A stretch of 28,381 nt of DNA from Stentor coeruleus (taxonomy: Eukaryota; Ciliophora; Heterotrichea; Heterotrichida; Stentoridae), in contig MPUH01000953.1 of the NCBI GenBank assembly GCA_001970955.1, positions 1-28,381 on the forward strand, given 5' to 3'. Of the stretch, positions 1 through 8,556 are shown one piece after another. The notes beneath the pieces are model-generated. The model searched no databases. It had not been told where the DNA came from and saw only the letters and a list, made by a program, of their open reading frames with translations. Made by a program: the position numbers and the translations under genes. Numbering within the stretch: the stretch's first letter is position 1; every line of letters begins with the position of its first letter.

Positions 1-38
1 GCTGTATTTGCTACATTTAGCTGTATTTGCTACATTTA
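1..38. repeat. 19-nt direct tandem repeat, two copies
   Basis: Bases 1-19 and 20-38 are identical (gctgtatttgctacattta). It lies at the window edge, so more copies may lie outside. Confidence 0.9.
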
Positions 39-57
39 TTAGCTTTATTCTAAACTT

Positions 58-97
58 ATTATGATGTATAAAATATTATTATTATGATGTATAAAAT
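58..97. repeat. short direct repeat upstream of the E2 gene
   Basis: The 17-mer attatgatgtataaaat occurs at 58-74 and again at 81-97. It sits 35-75 bp before the start codon at 132, in the region where the promoter should be. Any regulatory role is a guess. Confidence 0.6.
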
Positions 98-131
98 CAA
101 AATATAGTCTTGGTATAATTTTTTCGATATA

Positions 132-674
132 ATGGAAATCGATTTAAATCCTAGAGTTCTTAACCTACTTACAAAACAAATAAATCGCCTAAGCCAAGAA
201 TCTTTAGAAGGAGTAAAACCAATCATTAATGAAGAAAATTTTTTAGACGTTCAGGTAGAAATTACAGGTCCAGAAGGTACTCCATATCATGGGGGCATTT
301 TCAAATGCAAACTTGAATTTCCAAGTGATTTCCCTATATCTCCTCCTAAAGGCTACTTCTTAACAAAGATATTCCATCCTAATATCTCAAATGGTGGAGA
401 AATCTGTGTAAACACCCTAAAAAAGGACTGGAATCCGAGTAATTGGTCACTATCAAATATTTTCAATGTTATCAGATGTCTTCTTATCCAGCCTTTTCCA
501 GAATCAGCATTGAATGAAGAAGCAGGGAGAATGTTCATGGAAAATTATGAATTATATTTCAAGCATGCTCAGCTTTACACTTCAATAAACGCAATGCCTA
601 AACAAATCTTTACTCCAGCTAAGCGCCCACAAACTCATATAGAAAAACTAAAAAAATGGCTTAGACGTGATTAA
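132..674 (+). CDS. UBE2S: Ubiquitin-conjugating enzyme E2, UBE2S type
   Basis: A 180-residue E2 enzyme that takes ubiquitin from E1 on a cysteine and passes it on with an E3. The UBC fold covers residues 8-155. The HPN motif is at 82-84 and the active-site Cys is C92 in GEICVNTLKKDW. The stretch PPKGYFLTKIFHPN (71-84) and the segment ESALNEEAGR (124-133) are typical of UBE2S rather than other E2s. Animal UBE2S builds K11-linked chains with the anaphase-promoting complex. The protein ends with a basic tail, IEKLKKWLRRD, much shorter than the animal tail but also ending in a Leu-Arg-Arg motif. The start follows an AT-rich leader, and no in-frame ATG lies closer upstream. The stop is TAA. No intron is needed. 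The E2 family is certain; orthology to UBE2S is likely. Confidence 0.93.
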   Translation: MEIDLNPRVLNLLTKQINRLSQESLEGVKPIINEENFLDVQVEITGPEGTPYHGGIFKCKLEFPSDFPISPPKGYFLTKIFHPNISNGGEICVNTLKKDWNPSNWSLSNIFNVIRCLLIQPFPESALNEEAGRMFMENYELYFKHAQLYTSINAMPKQIFTPAKRPQTHIEKLKKWLRRD

Positions 675-988
675 CTAAAATCATAATTAGGTATTAACTA
701 AATATTCAATTTTGTATTCTAATTATGCAAACAAATAAGTACATAATATTTTGTGGAACTCATCAAATCTTTAAAAATTATTAGTAGGGTAATCAAATAT
801 GACTAGAAAAGTTCTCATTAATAAGCATCAATATTTTTTATTTTATTAAATGGGGAATTAGAGAAGGGTGGATAACAAAATAAGTTATTAAGCTGCCCTA
901 AATCATTATTTATATTATACTATTAATTATATTTGAATATATATTTATGATAGAGTATAATACTAATATGATTCTGTCGATTTGAAAT
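675..988. other. AT-rich intergenic stretch
   Basis: This is the downstream side of the E2 gene. I see no reading frame, tRNA or repeat in it. It should hold the 3' end of the E2 transcript and the promoter of the structured RNA candidate that follows. Confidence 0.5.
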
Positions 989-1375
989 AACCTTTAAGGT
1001 TCCTTCATTTTGAAGGGCATCAACCTATAGGAGAGGTCAAACAGCAATAAAATATTGCTGCATCCCTCTTCTAAGACTTTTGTGGATCATCAATCTCACA
1101 TGGGATAAGAAAGTCTAGGTGGCAAAATCACACATTTTTCTTTAAGTAAGGATTGATTAGAGGTTTGCGTAGGGGTAACCAAGCGCAAGAGATGCGTCTA
1201 TAGAGTTTTCAAGATCAGCAAACAAAATTCTTCACAGCCTCCGACAAGAAAATGCTTTGCTGCAGTGAGTCCGGCCTAAGAGATTTGATGATAAGTAAAT
1301 CCATTAGTTACTGGTAGAAATGATTAAATTGTCAAGTGAGGTTGATTTCATGGTCCATTTTCTTTTCTCCACTCT
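989..1375 (+). ncRNA. Structured RNA candidate, RNase P/MRP-like
   Basis: This stretch is less AT-rich than its surroundings, has no reading frame and is full of helices. Seen directly: a long-range 8-bp helix between 1019-1026 and 1339-1346; a 9-bp stem 1028-1036 with 1065-1073; an inner perfect 8-bp stem 1042-1049 with 1053-1060, separated from the former by an asymmetric internal loop, which is the shape of the eukaryotic P3 domain; a hairpin 1002-1007 with 1011-1016; and gaaagtct at about 1109-1116, resembling conserved region I. The string gcaagagatgc at about 1188-1198 closely resembles gcaggagatgc of human RNase P RNA as I recall it. tagttac at 1305-1311 recalls the 3' part of MRP RNA. 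Against it: 35 nt separate the P3-like stem from the CR-I-like motif, and that motif can also pair locally with agacttt. Ends and strand are estimates. Confidence 0.42.
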
Positions 1376-2114
1376 ACATAATTTTCCTATATGAAAAATT
1401 ATTTAATAAGGATTGAAATTTACTAAAGGTTAAGTTTGAAGGGCGGCAATTTATAATTGGTAACTAATCAATCCAAGTTGTTGAAATCCTTCTTTACCCT
1501 TTTTGTCAAGAAAGCCCTCAGATTAATTTTATTTATTATAGACCCTTTTTGTCAAGAAAGCCCTCAGATTAATTTTATTTATTATACAAATAAGTAATAT
1601 CCACAAGTGCTAGTCTTAGGATAAAAAATCATGTTATGGGGTTAGTATAATTGATGCTTTCTGAAGTGTGTGGAGTGCGCTTAAAAAACCTTTAATTCAC
1701 AACACTTGCTAGTTTCATCACGCTAAATTTGATTTTGATTGATTTTCAGAAATAAATACTAAAGCTGATTACTGTATTTGAGCATTTTAGCATAATAGCA
1801 TAGGAAGCATTGATAGTTTCATTAAGCTAGCACAGAAATTGTTTAAAGTATTCCAAAAATCTAGCTTAGTAATTTCAAGTATGCTTTTTTAGCTAGATTA
1901 TAAAATTATCTGCACAATCATATTTAAATAATTTTAATATATACTTCATAGTTTATAAGTTTAAATTCTTTATCACAATCACTATTTAAAATGAATTTAA
2001 AATATGCAAAGTATTTATTAGAAAGCTAATTATCAAGCCCTCATATGTTCTGATCATATGCAAAAACTATTCACTATTTATTACCCTTTAAAATCTAGCT
2101 AAAATGGCTTTAAT
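1376..2114. other. Intergenic stretch with a 46-nt tandem duplication
   Basis: There is no convincing gene on either strand. It contains the perfect duplication listed separately and otherwise AT-rich sequence. The right part is the 3' side of the minus-strand seven-TM gene. Confidence 0.5.
1496..1586. repeat. Perfect tandem duplication, 46-nt period
   Basis: Bases 1496-1540 recur without change at 1542-1586, with one base between. The perfect identity implies a very recent duplication or an assembly join like those marked by N elsewhere in this window. Confidence 0.9.
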
Positions 2115-3065
2115 TTATTTCGTTGTTATTGGATTAGCAATAAGCAAATTCCTAAATGGATCATTTCTCTGGTATCCTTTAGGAGCAATGAGTAAAATAG
2201 GTTTATTGCTAATTATAGGGGCACTCAAAGTTTCTGGTAGGGCAGCTTTGAAAACTGGAGCTAATGGCCTGCTTGGAGTATTAGGCTCAATCAAGTTAAT
2301 ATCAAAATACTGCATTTGATTTTTTGGTCGTAAAATAAATAAAATTCCTGCAATGCCAATAAACTCTAATATTTCATCAAAATAGACGTAAGTAATAGCA
2401 ATGCCAGGGTTATAAAACAAATATGTCTTATCAAAAATTATAGTTATAGTTTGCATTACAAACTGTTCTACACAATAAAAGCATGACATACGCATGAAAT
2501 ATGTCAATAGATTGATTTTTGCTTGAATTGGGGCAACTAAGTTCTGAATGTTTGATTCAATCAATGCCTGTTGCCGAGCTTTTAATAACTTAATATTTTC
2601 AAACGTATATTTGGTTGTAATGTAAAGAAGGGAAATAATCATAAATAGAATGATAAAAGATACCATATAAGCTTCAATGAAATAAGCACTATAAATAAGG
2701 TATACAGAACCCATTACCAAAGCTACAATAGAAAGTTCTCTTCTTCTTAGGATGTCAGAGATAATACAAAAACCCTTTGATGCCAGAACCAAACTTGTAT
2801 AAATAAATGTTTTGTATATAGTGATCATCGATGTTACAGCTATTCCCCAGTAGTCTATGCCAGATTTATTGAGAATATATCCTACTGCAAAAAAACACTC
2901 CATGCACTTACAAAAAAGGATGAAATTCATAAACTTATGGAGGGGTTTCAAATGTCTTTTGTTAGTAATGTAATTGTTGACTAACCACCAGACAAGAAAG
3001 CTTAGCCATAATGACCCAAACCCTAAAAAGCTAAAGCCTTCAATGAGATCATATTCATCAGCCAT
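2115..3065 (-). CDS. Seven-transmembrane protein, possible GOST/lung-7TM type
   Basis: A 316-residue protein beginning MADEYDLIEGFSFLG. The frame runs further upstream but has no ATG there, so this start is the only normal one. Seven hydrophobic segments are visible, at about residues 15-36, 45-66, 71-101, 109-130, 133-152, 190-217 and 225-251. A polar, proline-containing tail of about 60 residues follows. The third segment, with YTSLVLASKGFCII, recalls the lung seven-transmembrane receptor/GOST group, but the large luminal N-terminal domain of that group is missing, so the family is only suggested. The neighbouring gene on the other strand starts 47 bp away and encodes a protein with a luminal cysteine-rich domain. 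A shared promoter is likely. The function is unknown. No intron is required. Confidence 0.75.
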   Translation of the reverse strand: MADEYDLIEGFSFLGFGSLWLSFLVWWLVNNYITNKRHLKPLHKFMNFILFCKCMECFFAVGYILNKSGIDYWGIAVTSMITIYKTFIYTSLVLASKGFCIISDILRRRELSIVALVMGSVYLIYSAYFIEAYMVSFIILFMIISLLYITTKYTFENIKLLKARQQALIESNIQNLVAPIQAKINLLTYFMRMSCFYCVEQFVMQTITIIFDKTYLFYNPGIAITYVYFDEILEFIGIAGILFILRPKNQMQYFDINLIEPNTPSRPLAPVFKAALPETLSAPIISNKPILLIAPKGYQRNDPFRNLLIANPITTK

Positions 3066-3112
3066 TATTATATTAAAACTATTTTTTTCGCTACTAACTA
3101 CATTTAAATAGC
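3066..3112. promoter_or_regulatory. 47-bp bidirectional promoter region
   Basis: Only 47 bp separate two divergent start codons. The interval is AT-rich and must contain both 5' leaders and both core promoters, unless these extend into the coding regions. No named motif can be supported. Confidence 0.5.
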
Positions 3113-3880
3113 ATGAAAACTTTATCAAAATTCTTATCAAATATCAATTTTAGTATGCATATTTCAATAATGATATTTTTGTTATATATCTTAGATTTGG
3201 TTTGTGGTGATGAAATGAAATGGATTGATTACAGTTCAAATTCAGAGTATGATTGGGATATTTTGCAAAGTTCTAAACCATATACTTATGAGATAGGCCA
3301 GGATATTGTAAAGTTCAAAATTGGTGCTGAGCTTGAAGAAACTTGTGGAGGCCAATACGCATCTGCTATCAAATTCTCTAAAGTAGGAGCTGACTGTGAA
3401 ATATTGGGACATCACCAAATAGATTATGTTACTTCTTTCACAATTGAAGGTGTGCCAGCAATAGGCATATACTATGAAGGAGGGTCTTTGTGTCGTGACT
3501 CATTATGGGGAGATATGAAAAGGCGTATAGAATTTAAGCTTGTATGTAGTGACCTTGAAAGTGATTTTTATATTCTAAATAGCCTGAAAGAATGCACTAC
3601 TGTTTTTGAAAAATTTACTCCTGTAGGATGCCCTCAGGAAATCCAATATAGCCTGGTAGTCAAGCTAATATTTTTGTTGTAAGGGCTAAACAGTTTTTAT
3701 GGCATCTTAGGTATTATCCTTATTTGGCTATGTGTGGAAGCTTGTCAAGAAGATTCTGGAAATTCTGTAAGTCCTTCAGGAAATTGGGGAGTAAGAAAGC
3801 TATATGATTATGGGAAAACAAAAGTAAGATTTAAGCAGGTTATAGCAATATCAGGTAAAAACACATATACTTCTGTTTAA
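3113..3880 (+). CDS. Atg27/M6P-receptor-like type I membrane protein
   Basis: The gene has two exons, 3113-3678 and 3694-3880, joined over a 15-nt intron to give 250 residues. Without splicing the frame stops inside the intron. Residues 15-32 are a hydrophobic signal peptide ending near LVCG. The luminal part has a cysteine pattern like MRH domains: TCGG, DCE, IYYEGGSLCRD, RRIEFKLVCSD, KECTTVFEKFTPVGCP. One TM helix spans about residues 181-205 and is only completed by the second exon. A 40-residue cytosolic tail ends in YTSV, a tyrosine sorting motif (YxxPhi) at the extreme C-terminus, as in yeast Atg27 (YSAV). Such proteins cycle between Golgi, endosomes and autophagic membranes. ATG27 versus a cation-dependent mannose-6-phosphate receptor cannot be decided here. 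Met15 (3155) is another possible start. Confidence 0.8.
3679..3693 (+). other. 15-nt spliceosomal intron
   Basis: The intron is gtaagggctaaacag. Its removal turns a TTG-TAA stop into TTT and extends the protein by 62 residues, completing a transmembrane helix. The exact 15-nt length with GTAAG...AG and an internal TAA is the known heterotrich (Stentor/Blepharisma) intron type. Confidence 0.85.
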
Positions 3881-4355
3881 GTGATATTAGTAAGATAGTA
3901 TAATCAATATTGAATTAATACAGTCTAGCATAGTGCCATAAATTGGAGTATTACTCTTATAGTTCATGCACATAATGAAATGATATTAGAAAAAATATTA
4001 TAAGAAATTAAAATTTATTTATTCTTCATAGAAGTACTAATATCTTCTTGTTACCTATATTTCTGGCTAGATTTTCAAGTCAATTATGAACTCATAGAGT
4101 TTATTTAATGTCTGCCTGATATTAGCTGCTAAATCGCTTATTTTTCCTAGTTCCTTGTCTATATAATCAAAACTTTGTTTAATTCATTGCATGCTTTCTC
4201 AATATCAACTTTTTTATATATTATGTGCACAATGGGTTTCAGGATATGATGGAAACCTTGACCAAATTAAGCTCATTTTAGAAGGATACCAAGCTTAAAT
4301 ACAAAATAAATCTATGTATAAATTATTAAAAATTATATAAGGGGATCTTTAATAA
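3881..4355. other. Intergenic stretch with a possible minus-strand relic
   Basis: On the minus strand, 4209 down to 4067 reads as protein-like sequence in two frames joined by one frameshift (start VDIEKACNE, then SFDYIDKELGKISDLAAN) and ends at a TAG. It has no start codon and no known family. The rest of the stretch shows nothing. Confidence 0.3.
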
Positions 4356-5054
4356 ATGGCTGAATCTTTCGAGCTCCCAAAAAAAGCTATCGTGCAAAAT
4401 TTCATCTCTTTTTCTTTTCCGCCTGGGCAGTCTATATCAGAAAAGGAACTTTTAGATATATCTCAAAGAATTTTACAATCATTTGAAATTCCAATTCAAG
4501 ATTTTCCTTATGCGATTTCTGAATTTTTTGTAAAAGGTTGGTATATAAATCTCTTAAATCATGAAATTCTGCCAAACCTAGTTGAAGAAATGCTAGAAAT
4601 GATTGAAATAGAAATTTTTTCAAAATGCCTTGCTTTTAAATACCTTTCCTTTTTGAAGCAAATTTTAAATAATTATCTATCAGAAATTATTTCTTATGGA
4701 GATATCGAGAGTTCACTGATTAGCTATAGAAATTCAGTTAAAGAAAATCATAGTTTGTATAGACATATCAATGGAGAAATGCTAAACAGACATCATCGTT
4801 TAATTTTTGAAGATAATTTTGCAATCATATTAGCTTTTACTTGCTTAAATAAATCTATAGAATCTATAAAAAGAATTCGCCCTAGACTTATCTATGATTT
4901 TGAAAACCTTGTTGATTTCATTACCAAGCTTTTAGATAGCGGCATTAATAAGCTTTTTGATAAAGATCGCCCTGATTATATAAAAGTTTTTATAAGAGGG
5001 TGGATGATTAAGGATTTCAATAATTTAGATCAGCTCAATGAATACATGAGATAA
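4356..5054 (+). CDS. Unknown helical protein, probably frameshifted
   Basis: A 232-residue frame starts at an ATG after an AT-rich leader and ends at TAA TAA. The composition is that of a soluble, mostly helical protein rich in Leu, Ile, Glu and Phe, without a signal peptide or TM segment. I recognise no family. Two similar segments, FVKGWYINLLNHE near 58 and FIRGWMIKDFNNLD near 214, may be an internal repeat. Directly at its end, another frame opens (5050-5352, 100 codons, from GAT two bases before the stop) with the same character, for example LIPSKGKRLYLSGAKFLSDL. A one-base shift would give one protein of about 330 residues. So this is either the surviving 5' part of a decaying gene or an intact gene with a sequencing indel at the A-rich run 5053-5069. 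Confidence 0.5.
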   Translation: MAESFELPKKAIVQNFISFSFPPGQSISEKELLDISQRILQSFEIPIQDFPYAISEFFVKGWYINLLNHEILPNLVEEMLEMIEIEIFSKCLAFKYLSFLKQILNNYLSEIISYGDIESSLISYRNSVKENHSLYRHINGEMLNRHHRLIFEDNFAIILAFTCLNKSIESIKRIRPRLIYDFENLVDFITKLLDSGINKLFDKDRPDYIKVFIRGWMIKDFNNLDQLNEYMR

Positions 5055-5405
5055 TAAAAACAAAAAAATAAATTCTCCTGAAAATTCTTTAGTAGGTATT
5101 GAAGAAAAACAAAAATCAGAAGATGACATTCGATTCTTAAATTTTTTAATTCCAAGCAAAGGCAAAAGACTATATTTAAGTGGAGCAAAATTTTTATCTG
5201 ATTTAAGGAGCTGGAATTTAGATATACAAGAGTTTCAGAAAATATTCTTAGAGGCACAATCAATAGGAAAAGAAATGAATCAACTTTCTCAAAGTTTCTC
5301 AGCTGGATCAATTGGCACAGAATGGCCAAAGTGCCTTAGAATTCTTGTATAAAAAAGAATTCAGAGTAGAGATTATTAATATAATATTTATAAAAGAAAA
5401 GATTT
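5050..5405 (+). pseudogene. Frameshifted continuation of the preceding ORF
   Basis: The frame 5050-5352 is open for 100 codons but has no start codon of its own in a sensible place. Its content is clearly protein-like (EFQKIFLEAQSIGKEMN, FSAGSIGTEWPKCLRIL). At its end the coding character moves to a third frame, 5339-5405 (EFLYKKEFRVEIINI), before TAA. Two shifts in 350 bases, and worse decay downstream, favour a dying gene over read error. The family is not recognised. Confidence 0.4.
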
Positions 5406-5444
5406 AAATATAGTAAGATTACAGAATATATAGAGAGTATAAAT

Positions 5445-5966
5445 GAAATTCTATTAATAAAGGATCTTCCAATCCTTACAGATATGCTTCAAGATGTTAT
5501 AGAATTACTATTAACAGACTCTAAATATAATGTGCTACTAGTAAAGCTTTTAATCAAAATCAGATTATTTAAAGGATTAATGCATTATGCAATATATGTC
5601 ATTCTTCTATCAAAAAGAAAAGAATAAATGGAAATTTGGTTGAAATCTCTGTACCAGAAGAAGAATACATTAAAAGAACCAAACAGAATGGATTTCAAAT
5701 AATAAAGAAAAATGTTAAAAAAAAGAAGTGTCGCCAAATTGAAATAGATGAAAGTTTCCTGTTCTTTGGCTGTGTAATATGAGAAAATATGGGAATAGAC
5801 ACCAAAGACAGTTCTGTGGGATTACTTAGATAAACTAAAGATCTGGGAAAATTAATAAAGTTGATATTTTATGTTATTTTGGTGATATGCAAACAAGAAA
5901 AATGTTTCCTACATCAAGAAATCGAATAATACATCTTAGAAGATCTCTTGATAGAATTTTACTTTG
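5445..5966 (+). pseudogene. Decayed ISXO2/Merlin-like transposase
   Basis: Pieces in different frames line up in the order expected for ISXO2-like (IS1595; eukaryotic Merlin) DDE transposases. There is a helical lead-in at 5445-5624; then, in frame 5576-5779, a zinc-knuckle start CNICH (5588-5602) and QIEIDESFLFFG with the first catalytic Asp of the usual IDES motif. After a shift comes RKYGNRHQRQFCGIT (5782-5826), then, past TAG and TAA, GDMQTRKMFPTSRNR. The family normally shows a IDES..RKY..GH..QWVFG..TRK order. Both in-frame stops stand where Gln would fit, as expected from C-to-T decay of CAG and CAA. The second Asp (TDGW-type) and the Glu part cannot be found, and I see no terminal inverted repeats. 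The family call is tentative. Confidence 0.4.
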
Positions 5967-6560
5967 AGTTTAAATGATAAATCAAGGCTGTACTGAATGG
6001 TATTATTCTCCATATAATATGAGATATTCTAATAAGCAAAAAAAATATGATCCGATTGAATTAAGTGCACAGTAGAATGAATGGGAAAAATATGTTTTTA
6101 ATTTAAGAAGAAGTGATGAATTTCCTGAATTATATTGAAATGAATATGCGGTAGAAATAGATCAAAAAATATTTCCTCGTAATACTACATATATATAAAA
6201 ATAAGAAAATTAAACTCGAAGAAAGTATGGCTATTTGGATGCATGTAAGAATGCTTGTAGCTAAATATACAGGCTTATAAAAAATCAATATAGAAATTAT
6301 CAATAGAAAATGATAATCATATAATAGCTTCTATATATTTAGAATTAATAATTGATTATGATATAGAAGATGAAATATCTGTTAATATGACAAGATCATA
6401 TAATGTATATAAATACTAATAGAAGCAGATAATTCAAAAGGATTGATTATATATAATATAAAGATACTCAGGATTTTATAATGTCATTATATATAATCTA
6501 ATATTTATATAATTATGATTAAAATCCCTACCGGTTCTGAAGAGTAAAATAAACTTAACT
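5967..6560. other. Stretch with scattered, broken coding-like pieces
   Basis: Short open pieces such as LSAQ-stop-NEWEKYVFNLRRSDEFPELY (about 6060-6140) continue on the plus strand after the transposase relic. All are broken by stops within 20-40 codons. No family is recognisable. Confidence 0.3.
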
Positions 6561-6737
6561 ATGACAATGAATATTCAGAGCCAGGAAGGATTTAATATTC
6601 ATGACGTAAAAAATGTTTTAAAAAAATTTAATAAACTAATATTAAATCTAACTATTTCATACATGGATATGAATTTTAGCAATTTTAAATTAGTTGCGTA
6701 TATTGAGGCAAAAAATATTAAGAAAAGGTTTTCCTAA
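6561..6737 (+). CDS. Short 58-residue ORF, uncertain
   Basis: From ATG at 6561 the frame encodes 58 residues (start MTMNIQSQEGFNIHDVKN, end KNIKKRFS) and stops at TAA. It is too short and AT-rich to be sure that it is a gene. It lies between the transposase relic and a decayed minus-strand gene, so it may be another fragment. Confidence 0.2.
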   Translation: MTMNIQSQEGFNIHDVKNVLKKFNKLILNLTISYMDMNFSNFKLVAYIEAKNIKKRFS

Positions 6738-6836
6738 GTCTTGATATATTTGATTATCTTCAGAATTTCTCAAATTTATAATATGACCCTTTCCTGATCT
6801 GTAAGGCGGACAAAGAAATTTCTACTGCGATCTAAG

Positions 6837-7158
6837 CTAAGAAAGAACTTCTTCAGTTTCTTGGTTACTTGAATTTTCCCTTCGCCTGGTTGATGTTTTA
6901 GCAAAGTCCAATATGCTCCAGTCACTTCTTGATCTTAAGATTTCATTAGCCAGTTCAAAATATAAAGACATTAATTCTATTGAGTCTTCACTAAAATCAT
7001 CAATGATTCTTGTAAGCACTTAAATGATTTTTCTTCAGTTTTCTATGTAGAAATTACTTTTTGCTTGTCTTAATTAATAAGTTCTCTAGCTTGATTTTAG
7101 TTCTTTTTTCTTCTGAGTCAATAAGTGGCTCAAAAGATGGAACTTGAAAGACAATCAT
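6837..7158 (-). pseudogene. Small unknown gene, intron-bearing and frameshifted
   Basis: On the minus strand an ATG at 7158 opens MIVFQVPSFEPLIDSEEK. The perfect 15-nt intron-like sequence gtaatttctacatag (7057-7043) follows, with AAA on its 3' side. The frame after it ends at TGA unless one base is skipped near 7018. It then continues as VLTRIIDDFSEDSIELMSL and FAKTSTRRRENSSNQ to TAG. With the shift the protein would have about 105 residues, charged and helical, with no known family. A retained intron signal plus one frameshift fits a recently broken gene or a read error. Confidence 0.35.
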
Positions 7159-8556
7159 AATTAGTTTATTAGTTAAGAATAATTAGTGATTTAGGCAGCA
7201 AAGCTAAAAATTATTAGTTCTATAATAGTTTTAATTGTGCATAATAAGTACTTGCAAAAGGATTAGAAAGTTCATAAATGATCAAGAATTCGGAGTGATT
7301 TGGATTTTTTTTTAGTTTTTTAGAGAAGTAAGATTGATAAAAACGGTTGAGTTCGAAGCTTTCATAATGCTCTTTTTCTAAAAAAGATATTTTTATTATT
7401 GACCTCTGTTTAATAATTTTTAATTAGAATAAAGGAAATCAAATCATTGGAAATTGCTCAAAAAAGATTTATATATTTCGCAACTATTCAAAAAGTAAAA
7501 AAATATAGAATATGACTGCAAAAAAATACTTTTTATATTTTCTATGGAAAAATGTAACTCATTAGCTTTGGATATTTTTCATATCTAACGCGAATACAAC
7601 ATATTATTAGAAGATCATCAAAAAAATATATCTTTTTTCAAAATGGAAAATTATTAACTTGATAAAAATAATCTCATACACATGTTTATCTCCTTTAATA
7701 CGCGCATCTCAATTTTTTGCTTAAAATACTTAAACAATTTTAATTATAAAATCAGATTTGATATGCCCCTTAAGTGTGCTTGATATTTTTCTTTTATTAT
7801 AAACAATTTTTGTCTTCTATTATATTTTTTGTTGTCTTATTACAAAATTTTGATTTTCAAGATGATATTTTGCAGCTTGAAAAGTTATGTTCAAGCATTT
7901 ATTGGGATTTTAAATTTACTTAAGATATTTTCAGTAAAAAAAATGAACTTTACTCTACAAACTACCAGTAACTTGAATTTATATCTTACTGTTAAATTAT
8001 CAGTACTTCTCTATGTCAATGATATTGATTTTTAGTTATTTTATTGCTGGCAGTACAAAGGAACCTAGTTATGCTTGAAATGCACTGTATATTAACTATC
8101 ATCATTTTAGATTAAATAAATCTATTATATTTTCTTTTGAAGATGTGCTTAAATTATTATGCATTTATAATGGTATGGAATTAATGATTTCCTTTTTTAG
8201 TTTGTTACAGCAAGACTTCTAATACTAAATATTTTTTTTGACTCCTACTTTTTTATGTGTTAAATATTCATGAAGATTGATTTTATGAATTAACTATTTA
8301 GAAATAATTATTACAATTTATCTAAAATATAAGATTACTTCTTGAGATTTATGGATTGCATCATATATTTTAAAAGCATACTTATTTGCATGCTTAGGGT
8401 TTGCAAAATATTAATGATAAGTTTTATAATTTTATAATAAATGCCTATTTCTCTAGCCTTCTATTTATAAATATTGCTTAAGCACATTTTTGCAAAATAC
8501 AATTTCTAGAATTGAAATCATTTCTCAGCTTGCATCCATAATTATAATATTTCGAA
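7159..8556. other. Long AT-rich intergenic region
   Basis: About 1.4 kb very rich in A and T with homopolymer runs. Only random-looking frames of 60-70 codons occur, with hydrophobic, low-complexity translations. No RNA gene, array or mobile element is visible. The right end must hold the promoter of the gene at 8557. Confidence 0.5.

Noticed and set aside
2104..2319. 71-codon plus-strand frame
   Set aside because: It is the antisense shadow of the C-terminal part of the seven-TM gene, which has the far longer frame.
4432..4623. 63-codon minus-strand frame
   Set aside because: It is a shadow of the ORF at 4356-5054 with no independent support.
7829..8035. 68-codon plus-strand frame
   Set aside because: The translation is a low-complexity hydrophobic mix expected from AT-rich DNA, with no family resemblance.
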